Positions 26,334 to 34,685 of a stretch of 64,000 nt of DNA are shown in pieces. The notes below the pieces were generated by a model. It had not been told where the DNA came from, made no database searches, and was given only the letters and a program-made list of their open reading frames with translations. The DNA comes from Thiothrix phosphatis (GTDB taxonomy: Bacteria > Pseudomonadota > Gammaproteobacteria > Thiotrichales > Thiotrichaceae), in the NCBI RefSeq assembly GCF_035668035.1, contig NZ_JAYMYJ010000106.1, forward strand, positions 1 to 64,000. Direction: 5' to 3'. The first letter of the stretch is position 1. Every line of letters starts with the position of its first letter. The translations under genes and the position numbers were made by a program.

Positions 26334-27095
26334 CTAGCCTTGGCCCGGTTGGTAAAAGGTTGGGATGCCGCACAGCAATTCGGGGCGTTGTTGCAACAAT
26401 TCATCCTGTAAGGGCTGTAACTGGTGTGTTTCCGGCGGGCGTGGGCGTGCCAGTGGTACGGGGTAATCGAGGATAATGTGCGCAGGGCGTGCCGACAAAA
26501 ACAGGATGCGATCCGCCAGCAAGAGTGCCTCGTTCAGGTTGTGGGTGACGAATAACACGGTCGGGCGGTTTTCCTCCCACAGTTGCAACAGCAATTGGCG
26601 CAAGCCTTGGGCCGTCGGCTCATCCAGCGATTGGAAGGGTTCGTCCATCAGCAGCAGGCCGGGCTGGGTGACGAAGGCGCGCACCAGGGCTGCCCGCCGT
26701 TTCATGCCGCCGGATAATTGCCCCGGAAAACTGTTGCGGAAGTCAGTCAGGTCAAGCTGTTCCAGCAGTGTTTCCATACGGGTGAAACGTTGGGTATCGG
26801 CTTGCCGGGCGGGGGCGTCCAGCACCAGCCGGATATTGTCTTCCACACTTAACCACGGTAACAGGTGTGGTTCCTGAAACATGAAGCTCAGGCTGGTATC
26901 TGGCGGGTAATGGATGCTGCCATGGAAATCGCTATCCAGCCCCGCAATCAAATTGAGCAGGGTACTTTTGCCAGTGCCGGAGGGGCCAACCAGCGCAATG
27001 AATTCGCCCTTGTCCGCAGCAAAATGCAGGTCTTGCAAGGTGCAGACACCATTGGGGTAGATTTTGTGCTGCAAATCGACGTGCAGAAAACTCAT
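26334..27095 (-). CDS. ABC transporter ATPase, nitrate/sulfonate/taurine type
   Basis: This encodes 253 residues. Walker A Gly-Pro-Ser-Gly-Thr-Gly-Lys-Ser-Thr, Q-loop Phe-Gln-Glu-Pro, signature Leu-Ser-Gly-Gly-Met-Lys-Arg-Arg and Walker B Leu-Leu-Met-Asp-Glu-Pro-Phe are present. These place it in the SsuB/TauB/NrtD importer family. It overlaps the permease gene; ATG 27095 is used, though a GTG at 27104 is also open. It completes a binding-protein/permease/ATPase importer (28845 to 26334). The last codons (Pro-Thr-Phe-Tyr-Gln-Pro-Gly-Gln-Gly) are written across a GGTTGG tandem regulatory site that serves the next gene. The ligand is unknown. Confidence 0.88.
   Translation of the reverse strand: MSFLHVDLQHKIYPNGVCTLQDLHFAADKGEFIALVGPSGTGKSTLLNLIAGLDSDFHGSIHYPPDTSLSFMFQEPHLLPWLSVEDNIRLVLDAPARQADTQRFTRMETLLEQLDLTDFRNSFPGQLSGGMKRRAALVRAFVTQPGLLLMDEPFQSLDEPTAQGLRQLLLQLWEENRPTVLFVTHNLNEALLLADRILFLSARPAHIILDYPVPLARPRPPETHQLQPLQDELLQQRPELLCGIPTFYQPGQG
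26347..26363 (-). promoter_or_regulatory. GGTTGG tandem site, promoter of the diheme cytochrome
   Basis: GGTTGG-TAAAA-GGTTGG on the plus strand. Read leftward, a -10-like TAGGCT (26331-26336) lies exactly 10 bp beyond the motif, about 40 bp before the cytochrome start. The site is inside the 3' end of the ABC ATPase gene. Confidence 0.75.
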
Positions 27096-27832
27096 GTGCG
27101 CCACCGGTTGACATGCCGTTCCAACGGGCGCAGCAGCAAGGCTTCCAGCGCCAATACGATCAGGGCAAACGCCAGCGTATACGCCAGCACTCCCTGAATG
27201 TCGAAGAAGTGGAAGTAATTGCCCAACTGGAAGCCGACACCATTGCTGCGCCCCAGCAGTTCCACCACCAGCACGATTTTCCAGATCAGCGCCAGCCCGT
27301 TGCGCGCCGCGCCAAACAAATAGGGGTAAAGCTGCGGCAGGTAGACTTGGTGGAAGGTTTGCCAGCGCGACAAACGGTAAACCTGGGCGACTTGCAGCAG
27401 CTCATGGTCAATGGCGCGGGCACCTTCGCGCAGGGTGACAACGACGGTGGGAATTTTGTTGAGTGCGACGGCCAGCACGGCTGCGGTTTCCCCCAGCCCC
27501 AGCCAGATGTAGCAGAGGATAATGGTGACCAGCGCCGGAATATTGAGGCCAAGGATTAGCAACGCATCCAGCCAGTTATCCCAGTTCCGGCGACTGCCCA
27601 TAAGAATGCCGAGCGCGACACCCGCCAGCATGGCCAGGGTGAAACTGACCACTACCCGCAACAGGGTTACGCCCAGATGAAACAGCAACTCGCCACTCAG
27701 CAATTGCTGCCACAGGGTTTCCAGCACCGCCAGCGGGCCGGGTAGCGAACGGCTCGCCAGCCACCACGCCGCCACTTGCCACAGCAATACGAAACCGCAC
27801 AGGGCTATGAGGCGGCTGTAGCGTGGATGCAT
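27092..27832 (-). CDS. ABC transporter permease, nitrate/sulfonate/taurine type
   Basis: This encodes 246 residues (248 if the GTG at 27838 is used). There are about six hydrophobic helices. The EAA loop shows as Ala-Gln-Val-Tyr-Arg-Leu-Ser-Arg-Trp-Gln-Thr-Phe-His-Gln-Val-Tyr-Leu-Pro, as in SsuC/TauC. It overlaps both neighbours by a few bases, forming a tight binding-protein/permease/ATPase unit. It should carry the ligand across the inner membrane. Confidence 0.87.
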   Translation of the reverse strand: MHPRYSRLIALCGFVLLWQVAAWWLASRSLPGPLAVLETLWQQLLSGELLFHLGVTLLRVVVSFTLAMLAGVALGILMGSRRNWDNWLDALLILGLNIPALVTIILCYIWLGLGETAAVLAVALNKIPTVVVTLREGARAIDHELLQVAQVYRLSRWQTFHQVYLPQLYPYLFGAARNGLALIWKIVLVVELLGRSNGVGFQLGNYFHFFDIQGVLAYTLAFALIVLALEALLLRPLERHVNRWRT

Positions 27833-27834
27833 GC

Positions 27835-28845
27835 TCACTCGGCACAGGCGGGCAGGCTGAAGCCAGACCAGAACACCTTGTTATCCAGCGGCGGCTTGGC
27901 TTTACCCAGCAGCTTTTCGCCACCCGTTGCCGCCAATATCTGGAAAGCATCTGCCGCAGCCTGTTGTTCCTGCGGGCCAAAACAGGCAGGAATACCGGCG
28001 CGGAAACTGTCGCGTAATTGGGTGAAAATCGCGTCGTTTTCGGCCTTCATGCGGGGGCGCAGGCGTTGCCATTCCTCGTCTGATGTTTTGAGGATTTGCT
28101 TGACTGCGTAGTCGGCGGCGAGGAAACCTTTAGCTGCTTCCGGGTGTTGGTTTGCCCATTGCTCGCTGAAAACCCAGCCAACCAGGGGCAGATTGCCTTG
28201 AATACCCAGACCCTGCACGATTTCGGGAACGCTGATCAAAGCCTGCATCCCGGCAGCTTGCAGACGGGCGGCGTAATGCCAGAAGTTCAGCACAGCATCC
28301 AGATCACCGCGTTGCATCAGTTCATTGAGTAGCGGGGGCGCGGCGAATTGCGGTTCAGTTGCGGCCAGCAAATCCAGACCCAGTTTTTGCTGTGCATAGG
28401 CGCGTAGCAGCAACCAGCTTTTATCGTTCGGCCCGCCTGCCACGCCGAGTTTTTTGTCTTGCAGGTCAGCCAGCGTTTTGATGCCGCCATCGGCTTTGAC
28501 CATCAGCGCCCCAACCGCGTTGGAGTAGGGAAACAGCGTGTAATCCTGCCCTGCCGCCCGCTGCTGCGCGACCCATACCCAGTCGGAAACGACGATATCG
28601 ACCGTGCCGCCTTGCAGGGCGACAGTGGAAGCATCGGCGGAAGCCAGCGGTGTGATTTCGAGTTCGATACCGTGTTGCTCATCCAGCTTGTGCTGTTTGA
28701 GGGTATCCATCTCCCAGTTGACCGTGCCGAATTCCAGCACGCCTACCCGTATCTTTTCCAGCGCGAAAGCGGGTGATGTCAGCCCTGCCAATAGGGCCAG
28801 AGTGGTTGCACAGCGGGCTAGCCAGTGGCGGTATGAATGCGTCAT
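27835..28845 (-). CDS. Periplasmic substrate-binding protein of the TauA/SsuA type
   Basis: This encodes 336 residues. The signal peptide ends near Ser-Pro-Ala-Phe-Ala-Leu-Glu. The mature part begins Lys-Ile-Arg-Val-Gly-Val-Leu-Glu-Phe-Gly-Thr-Val-Asn-Trp-Glu. It contains a Gly-Gly-Thr-Val-Asp-Ile-Val-Val-Ser-Asp segment of the NMT1/SsuA fold. The start at 28845 has GGGGAGGAGGA upstream; the ATG at 28923 would lie inside a regulatory site. A reverse-oriented GGTTGG site is 64-80 bp upstream. Relatives accompany quinoprotein alcohol dehydrogenase loci, and the ligand is undetermined. An alcohol-related or cofactor-related solute is my inference. Confidence 0.82.
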   Translation of the reverse strand: MTHSYRHWLARCATTLALLAGLTSPAFALEKIRVGVLEFGTVNWEMDTLKQHKLDEQHGIELEITPLASADASTVALQGGTVDIVVSDWVWVAQQRAAGQDYTLFPYSNAVGALMVKADGGIKTLADLQDKKLGVAGGPNDKSWLLLRAYAQQKLGLDLLAATEPQFAAPPLLNELMQRGDLDAVLNFWHYAARLQAAGMQALISVPEIVQGLGIQGNLPLVGWVFSEQWANQHPEAAKGFLAADYAVKQILKTSDEEWQRLRPRMKAENDAIFTQLRDSFRAGIPACFGPQEQQAAADAFQILAATGGEKLLGKAKPPLDNKVFWSGFSLPACAE

Positions 28846-28908
28846 GGTGTCCTCCTCCCCGATGACATGCGAGCATTCTTGATACCGTAAAAGCGGGGTG
28901 GGTTTCCA

Positions 28909-28925
28909 CCAACCTTTTGCCAACC
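28909..28925 (+). promoter_or_regulatory. GGTTGG tandem site upstream of the TauA-like operon (reverse orientation)
   Basis: CCAACC-TTTTG-CCAACC on the plus strand, 64-80 bp before the leftward start at 28845. No -10 lies at the 10-bp spacing. Instead it shares a conserved block with the site at 34669: an adjacent GGTGG, then CACCCC and a GTATCAA that may be the -10. Confidence 0.65.
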
Positions 28926-28980
28926 TGAGGGGCAGGGTTGTATTTAATTATTACTCGGTGATGTCTTGGGCAATATTTTC

Positions 28981-30210
28981 CTACCACCACATTGATAACG
29001 GTACTGCGAACAACTTCTCTCCAAATGGCACCACTTCCCGCCCGCTGTACAGCACAATCCCGCGTTGGAATATCGCTGCTTCCGTTTCCTGCAAATGCTT
29101 CAAGCCTTTAAAGTCCTTGGCGTCTACCGTAGCGCTGGCTTTGACCTCAATACCCGTGAGATTGCCTGAGCGATTTTCCAGGATGAAATCAACTTCGATA
29201 TTGTTTTGTGTGCGGTAGTGCCACAGGGTCAGGCGCTGGTGGGAGAAGGCCAGATGTTTGAGCAATTCGCCGAGAACAAAAGTTTCGACCAAGCCGCCGG
29301 GTAGGCCGCTTTCCACACCCATGCGATCCGCCGTCCAGTTGGCGAGGTGGGCAAGCAAGCCGGTGTCAGGCACAAATACTTTGGGCGCTTTGACCAAGCG
29401 TTTGCCTGGATTACGTTCCCAGGCAGGTAAGCGGTAGAGCATGAACAATGTTTCCAGCAAGGTGAAATAACGCTTCAAGGTCGTTTGCGGCAGGTTGCTG
29501 GTGCGCGACAGTTCCGCGAAATTCAGCAGGTTGGCACTGCGAACGGCTAGTAATTGCAATAGATTGGGGATTTCAGTGAGCTGTTCCACCCGCGCCAGTT
29601 CACGTACATCGCGGTATAGGATGGCTTGCAGGTAGTTGTCGAACCACGCGGCTCGTCGCCGTTCGCTATCACGTTCCAGTGCTTCGGGAAATCCGCCTAT
29701 GATCAGCCGGTCTATGAGTTGGGAGCGCTCACAAGGTGGAACTGCGTTGGCATTCAAATCGCCGCTAAACAACCAGTCAGCCAGGTTAGTGTCGGCGTTT
29801 CCGGCAATTTCAGCACTCGACAATGGCCACAGGGACAAAACCTCCATGCGCCCGGCTAATGAGTCGGCAATGTTCGGTAGCAGCATGACATTAGCGGAAC
29901 CTGTCAGTAGGAAGCGACCGGGTTTACGATCACGGTCAACCGCAGCCTTGATAGCGAGAAACAGGCCGGGAGCCCGTTGCACTTCGTCCAATGCTACCGG
30001 TGCGTTAATACCCGCGATGAACCCGGCAGGGTCATTACTGGCTGCTGACAGGGTGGCGTGATCATCCAGAGTGAAATAGCGGCGGCCTTCGCTCTCAGCA
30101 AGTGTTTGTACCAGCGTGCTCTTTCCGGTCTGGCGTGCGCCATTAAGCAACACGACAGGCGTATCTGCCAGTGCTTCTTGAATCAGGGGTGAAATGTGTC
30201 GCGTATACAT
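28981..30210 (-). CDS. ATPase with DUF4143 C-terminal domain
   Basis: This encodes 409 residues. Walker A is Gly-Ala-Arg-Gln-Thr-Gly-Lys-Ser-Thr and Walker B Pro-Val-Ala-Leu-Asp-Glu-Val-Gln-Arg. The sensor segment Phe-Leu-Leu-Thr-Gly-Ser-Ala-Asn is followed by a C-terminal restriction-like Glu/Lys region (Asn-Ile-Glu-Val-Asp-Phe-Ile-Leu-Glu) of DUF4143. These AAA proteins are patchily distributed and usually solitary, with no assigned role. It separates the TauA-like operon from katG and has no GGTTGG site for itself, so it looks like an inserted passenger. Confidence 0.87.
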   Translation of the reverse strand: MYTRHISPLIQEALADTPVVLLNGARQTGKSTLVQTLAESEGRRYFTLDDHATLSAASNDPAGFIAGINAPVALDEVQRAPGLFLAIKAAVDRDRKPGRFLLTGSANVMLLPNIADSLAGRMEVLSLWPLSSAEIAGNADTNLADWLFSGDLNANAVPPCERSQLIDRLIIGGFPEALERDSERRRAAWFDNYLQAILYRDVRELARVEQLTEIPNLLQLLAVRSANLLNFAELSRTSNLPQTTLKRYFTLLETLFMLYRLPAWERNPGKRLVKAPKVFVPDTGLLAHLANWTADRMGVESGLPGGLVETFVLGELLKHLAFSHQRLTLWHYRTQNNIEVDFILENRSGNLTGIEVKASATVDAKDFKGLKHLQETEAAIFQRGIVLYSGREVVPFGEKLFAVPLSMWW

Positions 30211-30338
30211 AAGCTGATTCTAGGTGATGCATATCAGTCATTCAATAGTTGAAAATCATCCACCTAATGGACGATTTTCATATTTTAGCTGGGATCATGC
30301 GTATCCTGCGGGCCACTTCCGCACGCCTGTACACAATC

Positions 30339-30375
30339 CACCCTGCCAACAGATATGCCATCCGTTGGCAGGGTG
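30339..30375 (-). terminator. Hairpin downstream of katG
   Basis: A perfect 12-bp inverted repeat (CACCCTGCCAAC / GTTGGCAGGGTG) with a 13-nt loop lies 32 bp after the katG stop. No T-run follows on either strand, so its action as a terminator is uncertain. Confidence 0.5.
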
Positions 30376-30406
30376 CTCTTCTTGATACCGCTAACTGACT
30401 TGCGGG

Positions 30407-32665
30407 TTAGCGTTGTGCCAGCGTGTTGTTGCCTGTTCCGCTTGTGCCGAAACGGTCCAGGTTCATGACCTTGGCCCAGGCCGCGACGAAGTCATGGGCA
30501 AACTTATCCTGGCCATCGTTGGCGGCATACGCTTCAGCAACAGCCCGCAGCTCGGAATTGGAGCCGAAAATAAGGTCAACAGGGGTGGCTGTCCATTTTG
30601 CTTGGCCTGAGGCGCGATCAACACCTTCATACAGGCCAGGGAAGGCGGATGATTGCTTCCACTGTGTAGACATATCCAGCAGATTGACGAAAAAGTCATT
30701 GCTCAGGGTGCCGGGCTTATCCGTCAGGATGCCATGTTTGCTTTGGTCGGCGTTGGTGTTAAGGGCGCGCATACCGCCCACCAATGCCGTCATTTCCGGT
30801 ACGGTCAGGGTTAACAGGTCGGCTTTTTCCACCATCATTTCTGTCGGTGAGCCATAGCTGCGATCACTGTAGTAATTGCGGAAGGCATCCGCTGTCGGTT
30901 CCAGCACAGCAAAGGAATTCACGTCGGTCATTTCCTGGGTTGCATCGGTGCGCCCAGGTGTGAAAGGCACTTCAACCGGGTGACCGGCTTGTTTGGCAGC
31001 CTCTTCAATGGCGACGGCACCACCCAACACAATCATGTCGGCCAGTGAAACCTTTTTCCCATCCGTTTGCGCGCGGTTGAAATTTTCTTTCACAATGGCG
31101 AGGGCTGACAGCACCTTGTTCAGTTCTGATGCATCGTTGACCGGCCAGTTTTTCTGCGGCTCAAGGCTGATGCGCGCGCCATTGGCGCCACCCCGCATGT
31201 CGGAACCCCGGAAAGTGGAAGCGGATGCCCATGCAGTCCTGACCAGCTCAGGATTGGTCAGGTTAAATTTCAAAATCTCGGCTTTTAACTGGGCAATGTC
31301 TGTGGCATTCACCAACGGATGATCAACGGCTGGCACCGGGTCTTGCCAGATAAACACTTCTGCTGGAATTTCACTGCCTAGGTAGCGGGTGCGTGGCCCC
31401 AAATCACGGTGCGTCAATTTGAACCAGGCTTTGGCAAACGCCTTGTCAAACTCCTTGGGGTTTTTCCAGAAGTTTTCGGCAATCTTGCGAAAACCGGGGT
31501 CTTCCTTCAGCGCGATGTCGGTTGTGAACATCAAGGGTGGATTGCGTTTGCCTGCGATATGCGCATCCGGCACCATCGCTTGCGCTGATTCATCGGTTGG
31601 TGCCCATTGTGTGGCCCCAGCAGGGCTTTTGACCTGGTGCCAATCGAAGCGGAACAGGTTGTCGAGGTAAAGGATCGACCATGCGGTGGGCGTTGCTGTC
31701 CAAGCACCTTCCAAGCCGCTGGTCATGGCGTCTTCCGCATTGCCTTTGTTGCACTTGTTCATCCAGCCAAGACCCTGCTCCTCGATACCGGCGGCAGCGG
31801 GTTCCGCACCCAGGCAATCAACCGGCTTGGCACCGTGGGCTTTGCCCAACGTGTGGCCTCCTGCCACCAGTGCGACGATCTCTTCATCGTTCATGGCCAT
31901 GCGGCCAAAGGATTCGCGCATGTCTTTCGCAGCGGCCAAAGGGTCACCACTGCCGTTTGGGCCTTCTGGATTCACATAGATCAGGCCCATTTGTACGGCG
32001 GCCAGCGGTTTTTCCAGTTCGCCACTTTTATAACGCTGGTCGTTGCCCAGCATTTTGGTTTCTGCTCCCCAGTATACGGTATCGGATTCCCAGTCATCGG
32101 TGCGCCCACCGGCAAAACCCAGGGTTTTAAAGCCCATGGATTCCAGTGCAACATTACCCGCCAGCACCATCAGGTCAGCCCAGGAAACATTGCGCCCGTA
32201 TTTTTGCTTGACTGGCCACAGCAGGCGGCGCGCCTTGTCCAGATTGGCGTTATCCGGCCAACTGTTGAGTGGTTCGAAACGCTGCTGGCCTCCGTCAGCG
32301 CCACCACGGCCATCGTGTATGCGGTAGGTTCCGGCGCTATGCCAGGCCATCCTGATCATCAGGCCGCCGTAATGCCCCCAGTCGGCGGGCCACCAGTCCT
32401 GCGATGTGGTCAGGGTTTGTTCTATGTCTTTTTTCAGGGCGGCGAGATCGACTTTACTGAAGGCTTCGGCATAGTTGAAGCCGTCGCCATAGGGGTTGGA
32501 TCGGGCGTCGTGCGCACGTAGTGCTGCCAAGTCCAGTGTTTGCGGCCACCAGAACTGGTTCGAGTGGGCCATATCCATGTCGGTTGCGGCGGGAAGGGTT
32601 ACGGGAGTTAATGCGGTCAGGGTTATTAGGCTGGCGGTCAATAAAGGTAATGTCCTTTTTAACAT
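30407..32665 (-). CDS. katG: Catalase-peroxidase with signal peptide (periplasmic KatG)
   Basis: This encodes 752 residues. Residues 1-26 form a Sec-type signal (Leu-Ile-Thr-Leu-Thr-Ala-Leu-Thr-Pro), unlike ordinary cytoplasmic KatG, so this is the KatP/KatG2-like exported form. The distal heme site Arg-Met-Ala-Trp-His-Ser-Ala-Gly-Thr-Tyr-Arg and the proximal His in Gly-Gly-His-Thr-Leu-Gly-Lys are present. The Trp and Tyr (Tyr-Val-Asn-Pro-Glu-Gly) of the Met-Tyr-Trp adduct are visible. It destroys H2O2 in the periplasm. It has no GGTTGG site and sits between two insert-like ATPase genes. AGGAGGAGAA precedes the ATG. Confidence 0.95.
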   Translation of the reverse strand: MLKRTLPLLTASLITLTALTPVTLPAATDMDMAHSNQFWWPQTLDLAALRAHDARSNPYGDGFNYAEAFSKVDLAALKKDIEQTLTTSQDWWPADWGHYGGLMIRMAWHSAGTYRIHDGRGGADGGQQRFEPLNSWPDNANLDKARRLLWPVKQKYGRNVSWADLMVLAGNVALESMGFKTLGFAGGRTDDWESDTVYWGAETKMLGNDQRYKSGELEKPLAAVQMGLIYVNPEGPNGSGDPLAAAKDMRESFGRMAMNDEEIVALVAGGHTLGKAHGAKPVDCLGAEPAAAGIEEQGLGWMNKCNKGNAEDAMTSGLEGAWTATPTAWSILYLDNLFRFDWHQVKSPAGATQWAPTDESAQAMVPDAHIAGKRNPPLMFTTDIALKEDPGFRKIAENFWKNPKEFDKAFAKAWFKLTHRDLGPRTRYLGSEIPAEVFIWQDPVPAVDHPLVNATDIAQLKAEILKFNLTNPELVRTAWASASTFRGSDMRGGANGARISLEPQKNWPVNDASELNKVLSALAIVKENFNRAQTDGKKVSLADMIVLGGAVAIEEAAKQAGHPVEVPFTPGRTDATQEMTDVNSFAVLEPTADAFRNYYSDRSYGSPTEMMVEKADLLTLTVPEMTALVGGMRALNTNADQSKHGILTDKPGTLSNDFFVNLLDMSTQWKQSSAFPGLYEGVDRASGQAKWTATPVDLIFGSNSELRAVAEAYAANDGQDKFAHDFVAAWAKVMNLDRFGTSGTGNNTLAQR

Positions 32666-32927
32666 GATGGTTCTCCTCCTACTGGTGAACGGGAAAATAG
32701 ATTTCCCTGGGGCATTGTTTTGCCTTCAATATCTCCTCTTCAGTGTTCAGTATGGCGGCAACCTAACCTGGCATGAAAATGGATTTTTTGTTTTAAATCG
32801 ATCTATTTTCTGGTGATTGTTGCCTTATTTTGCCGGTAGGTGGATACATCGATTGATGATAGGTGCGAAGTGTTACTTCTCAAGTGCGAGCGAAACGTCC
32901 AGATGTAGCCAATGGGCTGAGGTGATA

Positions 32928-33461
32928 TTAGACGAGGGCTTTAGCGATGGTCTGGATCGGCAAAAACATCGGTAAGGGTTCAGGGCGGTTGCCTAACTCG
33001 CCGCTGACGCTTTCCAGGGCTTGGAAGCCGAGCTTGGTATAGAAATCGACGGCGGTGGGTTTGGCATCCACTAAAACACCAATACAGCCGGTCTGGTCAC
33101 GTAATTGTAAGGCCAGTTCCAGCATGGCTTTCAGCAATAGTTTGCCAATCCCTTGGCCTTGGAAGCGCTGGTCGACTGCTAGGCGTGCCAGACGCAAAAT
33201 AGGCAGGGGGTAATCCGGCAAGCGTTTGCGGACTATGCCTGCCAATATTTCAGCTGTGATTTCGCCGCTGCTGACGGTGGCGAATCCAGCAATTTGCCCA
33301 CTGCAATCGGCAATATAGCTGGTGCCTACATAGTGTCGAAACTGGTTTTGTCCGGCAAAGCGTTGGAAAAAGCGGTCAAGTTCAATGTCGCCACTGCAAA
33401 AGCTGGAACGGTCATCGTGACTTTCCAGACGGCGAACTTGTACCAGTAATGAATCCGGCAT
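32928..33461 (-). CDS. GNAT acetyltransferase, probable toxin
   Basis: This is a 177-residue GNAT. It begins with the Phe-Cys-Ser-Gly-Asp-Ile-Glu-Leu-Asp-Arg-Phe-Phe region seen in TacT/AtaT-like toxins. The acetyl-CoA loop is Gln-Gly-Gln-Gly-Ile-Gly-Lys-Leu-Leu-Leu. Relatives acetylate charged tRNAs and stop translation. It overlaps the upstream RHH antitoxin gene by one base (TAATG), the standard antitoxin-toxin layout. Target tRNA cannot be told from sequence. Confidence 0.85.
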   Translation of the reverse strand: MPDSLLVQVRRLESHDDRSSFCSGDIELDRFFQRFAGQNQFRHYVGTSYIADCSGQIAGFATVSSGEITAEILAGIVRKRLPDYPLPILRLARLAVDQRFQGQGIGKLLLKAMLELALQLRDQTGCIGVLVDAKPTAVDFYTKLGFQALESVSGELGNRPEPLPMFLPIQTIAKALV

Positions 33462-33733
33462 TACTTGCTTGCCATTAGGGCGCGTAGGGCGGGAGTAGGT
33501 TCTTCATCTGATTCCAGCCGTTCTGCCAGTTTCAGCATGCTGCTTTCAGTGATGACCAGACGGGCGGGAATGATCACGTCTTCCGGAATTTCACGCAGCA
33601 CTTGCAGGAAATGTTGCAGGGCGCTTTCGATTATGAACGCCTTGGTCACGCCCCGACGTTTGACGTAGGACTCGATTTGCCCCTTGGTGTCTTCGGAGAT
33701 GTAGGCGGAAATCTGGGTGGTTGTGGTGCTCAT
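33461..33733 (-). CDS. RHH-type antitoxin of the GNAT toxin
   Basis: This encodes 90 residues starting at the ATG at 33733; the upstream frame to 33796 is not conserved-looking. The N-terminus Thr-Gln-Ile-Ser-Ala-Tyr-Ile-Ser is an RHH beta-strand, followed by two helices (Thr-Lys-Gly-Gln-Ile-Glu-Ser-Tyr and Thr-Lys-Ala-Phe-Ile-Ile-Glu-Ser-Ala-Leu). An acidic tail would cap the acetyltransferase. It is first in the pair and should autoregulate. Together with the GNAT gene it separates katG from the ABC-2 permease. Confidence 0.82.
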   Translation of the reverse strand: MSTTTTQISAYISEDTKGQIESYVKRRGVTKAFIIESALQHFLQVLREIPEDVIIPARLVITESSMLKLAERLESDEEPTPALRALMASK

Positions 33734-33810
33734 GCTTCTTCCTCTACAAATTTGTAGATAGTGTGTCGGATGATAGCGCAGTAGCGTAATCCACACAATT
33801 CTGATTTATC

Positions 33811-34614
33811 TCACCCACGCCGCGCTTTCCTCACCACCCCATACTGCGGATCATACCCCCACACCGCCAGCAGAAAAAACACGAGCAAAGCGCCCAGTAC
33901 GACCAGAGAAGAGAGGAGGTTGAACTGGCCGTACAGGGCAAAACGGATCATTTCCACCACATGTGTAAACGGGTTGTAGGTTGCCAGCAGGTGCACGATG
34001 GCCGCGCCCGATTCCTGCAACTTCCAAAGCGGATACAACGCGGTGGAAAGAAAGAACATGGGAAAGATGACGAAATTCATCGTCCCTGCGAAGTTTTCCA
34101 ACTGGCGGATGGAAACCGACAACAGCAGCCCCAGCGCACCCAGCATCAGGCCGCCGAGTATCATGGCTGGCAATGCATACAGCCAGCCTGACCAGGGAAT
34201 ATCCACCTTGAAGACGGCGCACAAAGCCAGAAACGCATACGCCTGCAACACTGACAGCACGGTTCCCGCCACCAGCTTGCTGAACAGCAGAAACCAGCGT
34301 GGTTGTGGCGCAATCAGCAGCAAACGCATCAGCCCCATTTCGCGGTCATACACCATCGCCAGGGAGGACTGCATACCGTTGAACAGCAACACCATTCCCA
34401 GCAGCCCCGGCACCACGTACACCTGATATTCGATATAGGTGTCGTAAGGCGGAATGATCGACACCCCGAAAATATTCTGGAAGCCAGCAGCAAACACGAT
34501 CAGCCACAAGGCCGGGCGCACCAGTGCTGACAGCAGGCGGCCACGCTGATGCAGGAACTTGACGGTTTCACGCTGACTGATTGCCAGCAGTGCAGGCAGA
34601 TGCCGTGTAGCCAT
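33811..34614 (-). CDS. ABC-2 permease of the PQQ-dependent alcohol dehydrogenase system
   Basis: This encodes 267 residues with about six membrane helices, in the ABC-2 family. The Arg-Pro-Ala-Leu-Trp-Leu-Ile-Val-Phe-Ala-Ala-Gly-Phe and Asn-Gly-Met-Gln-Ser-Ser-Leu-Ala-Met-Val-Tyr-Asp-Arg-Glu-Met-Gly segments are typical of the permease found with quinoprotein alcohol dehydrogenases. It should pair with the ATPase at 24777-25577 although 8 kb now separate them. GGAGGAGG precedes the ATG, and a reverse-oriented GGTTGG site lies 55-71 bp upstream. Substrate unknown. Confidence 0.85.
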   Translation of the reverse strand: MATRHLPALLAISQRETVKFLHQRGRLLSALVRPALWLIVFAAGFQNIFGVSIIPPYDTYIEYQVYVVPGLLGMVLLFNGMQSSLAMVYDREMGLMRLLLIAPQPRWFLLFSKLVAGTVLSVLQAYAFLALCAVFKVDIPWSGWLYALPAMILGGLMLGALGLLLSVSIRQLENFAGTMNFVIFPMFFLSTALYPLWKLQESGAAIVHLLATYNPFTHVVEMIRFALYGQFNLLSSLVVLGALLVFFLLAVWGYDPQYGVVRKARRG

Positions 34615-34668
34615 AACCTCCTCCTGATGGTTTGCCTATTTGATACTGAAAATGGGGTGCTTGTGCCA

Positions 34669-34685
34669 CCCACTTTTTACCAACC
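34669..34685 (+). promoter_or_regulatory. GGTTGG tandem site upstream of the ABC-2 permease (one degenerate half)
   Basis: CCCACT-TTTTA-CCAACC on the plus strand. Orientation matches the site at 28909, and the sequence between site and gene shares GGTGG, CACCCC and GTATCAA with that promoter. It abuts the end of the neighbouring ATPase gene. Confidence 0.6.

Noticed and set aside
30339..30375. Hairpin after katG considered as an attachment site or transposon end
   Set aside because: It is a single inverted repeat with no second copy and no integrase or transposase nearby.
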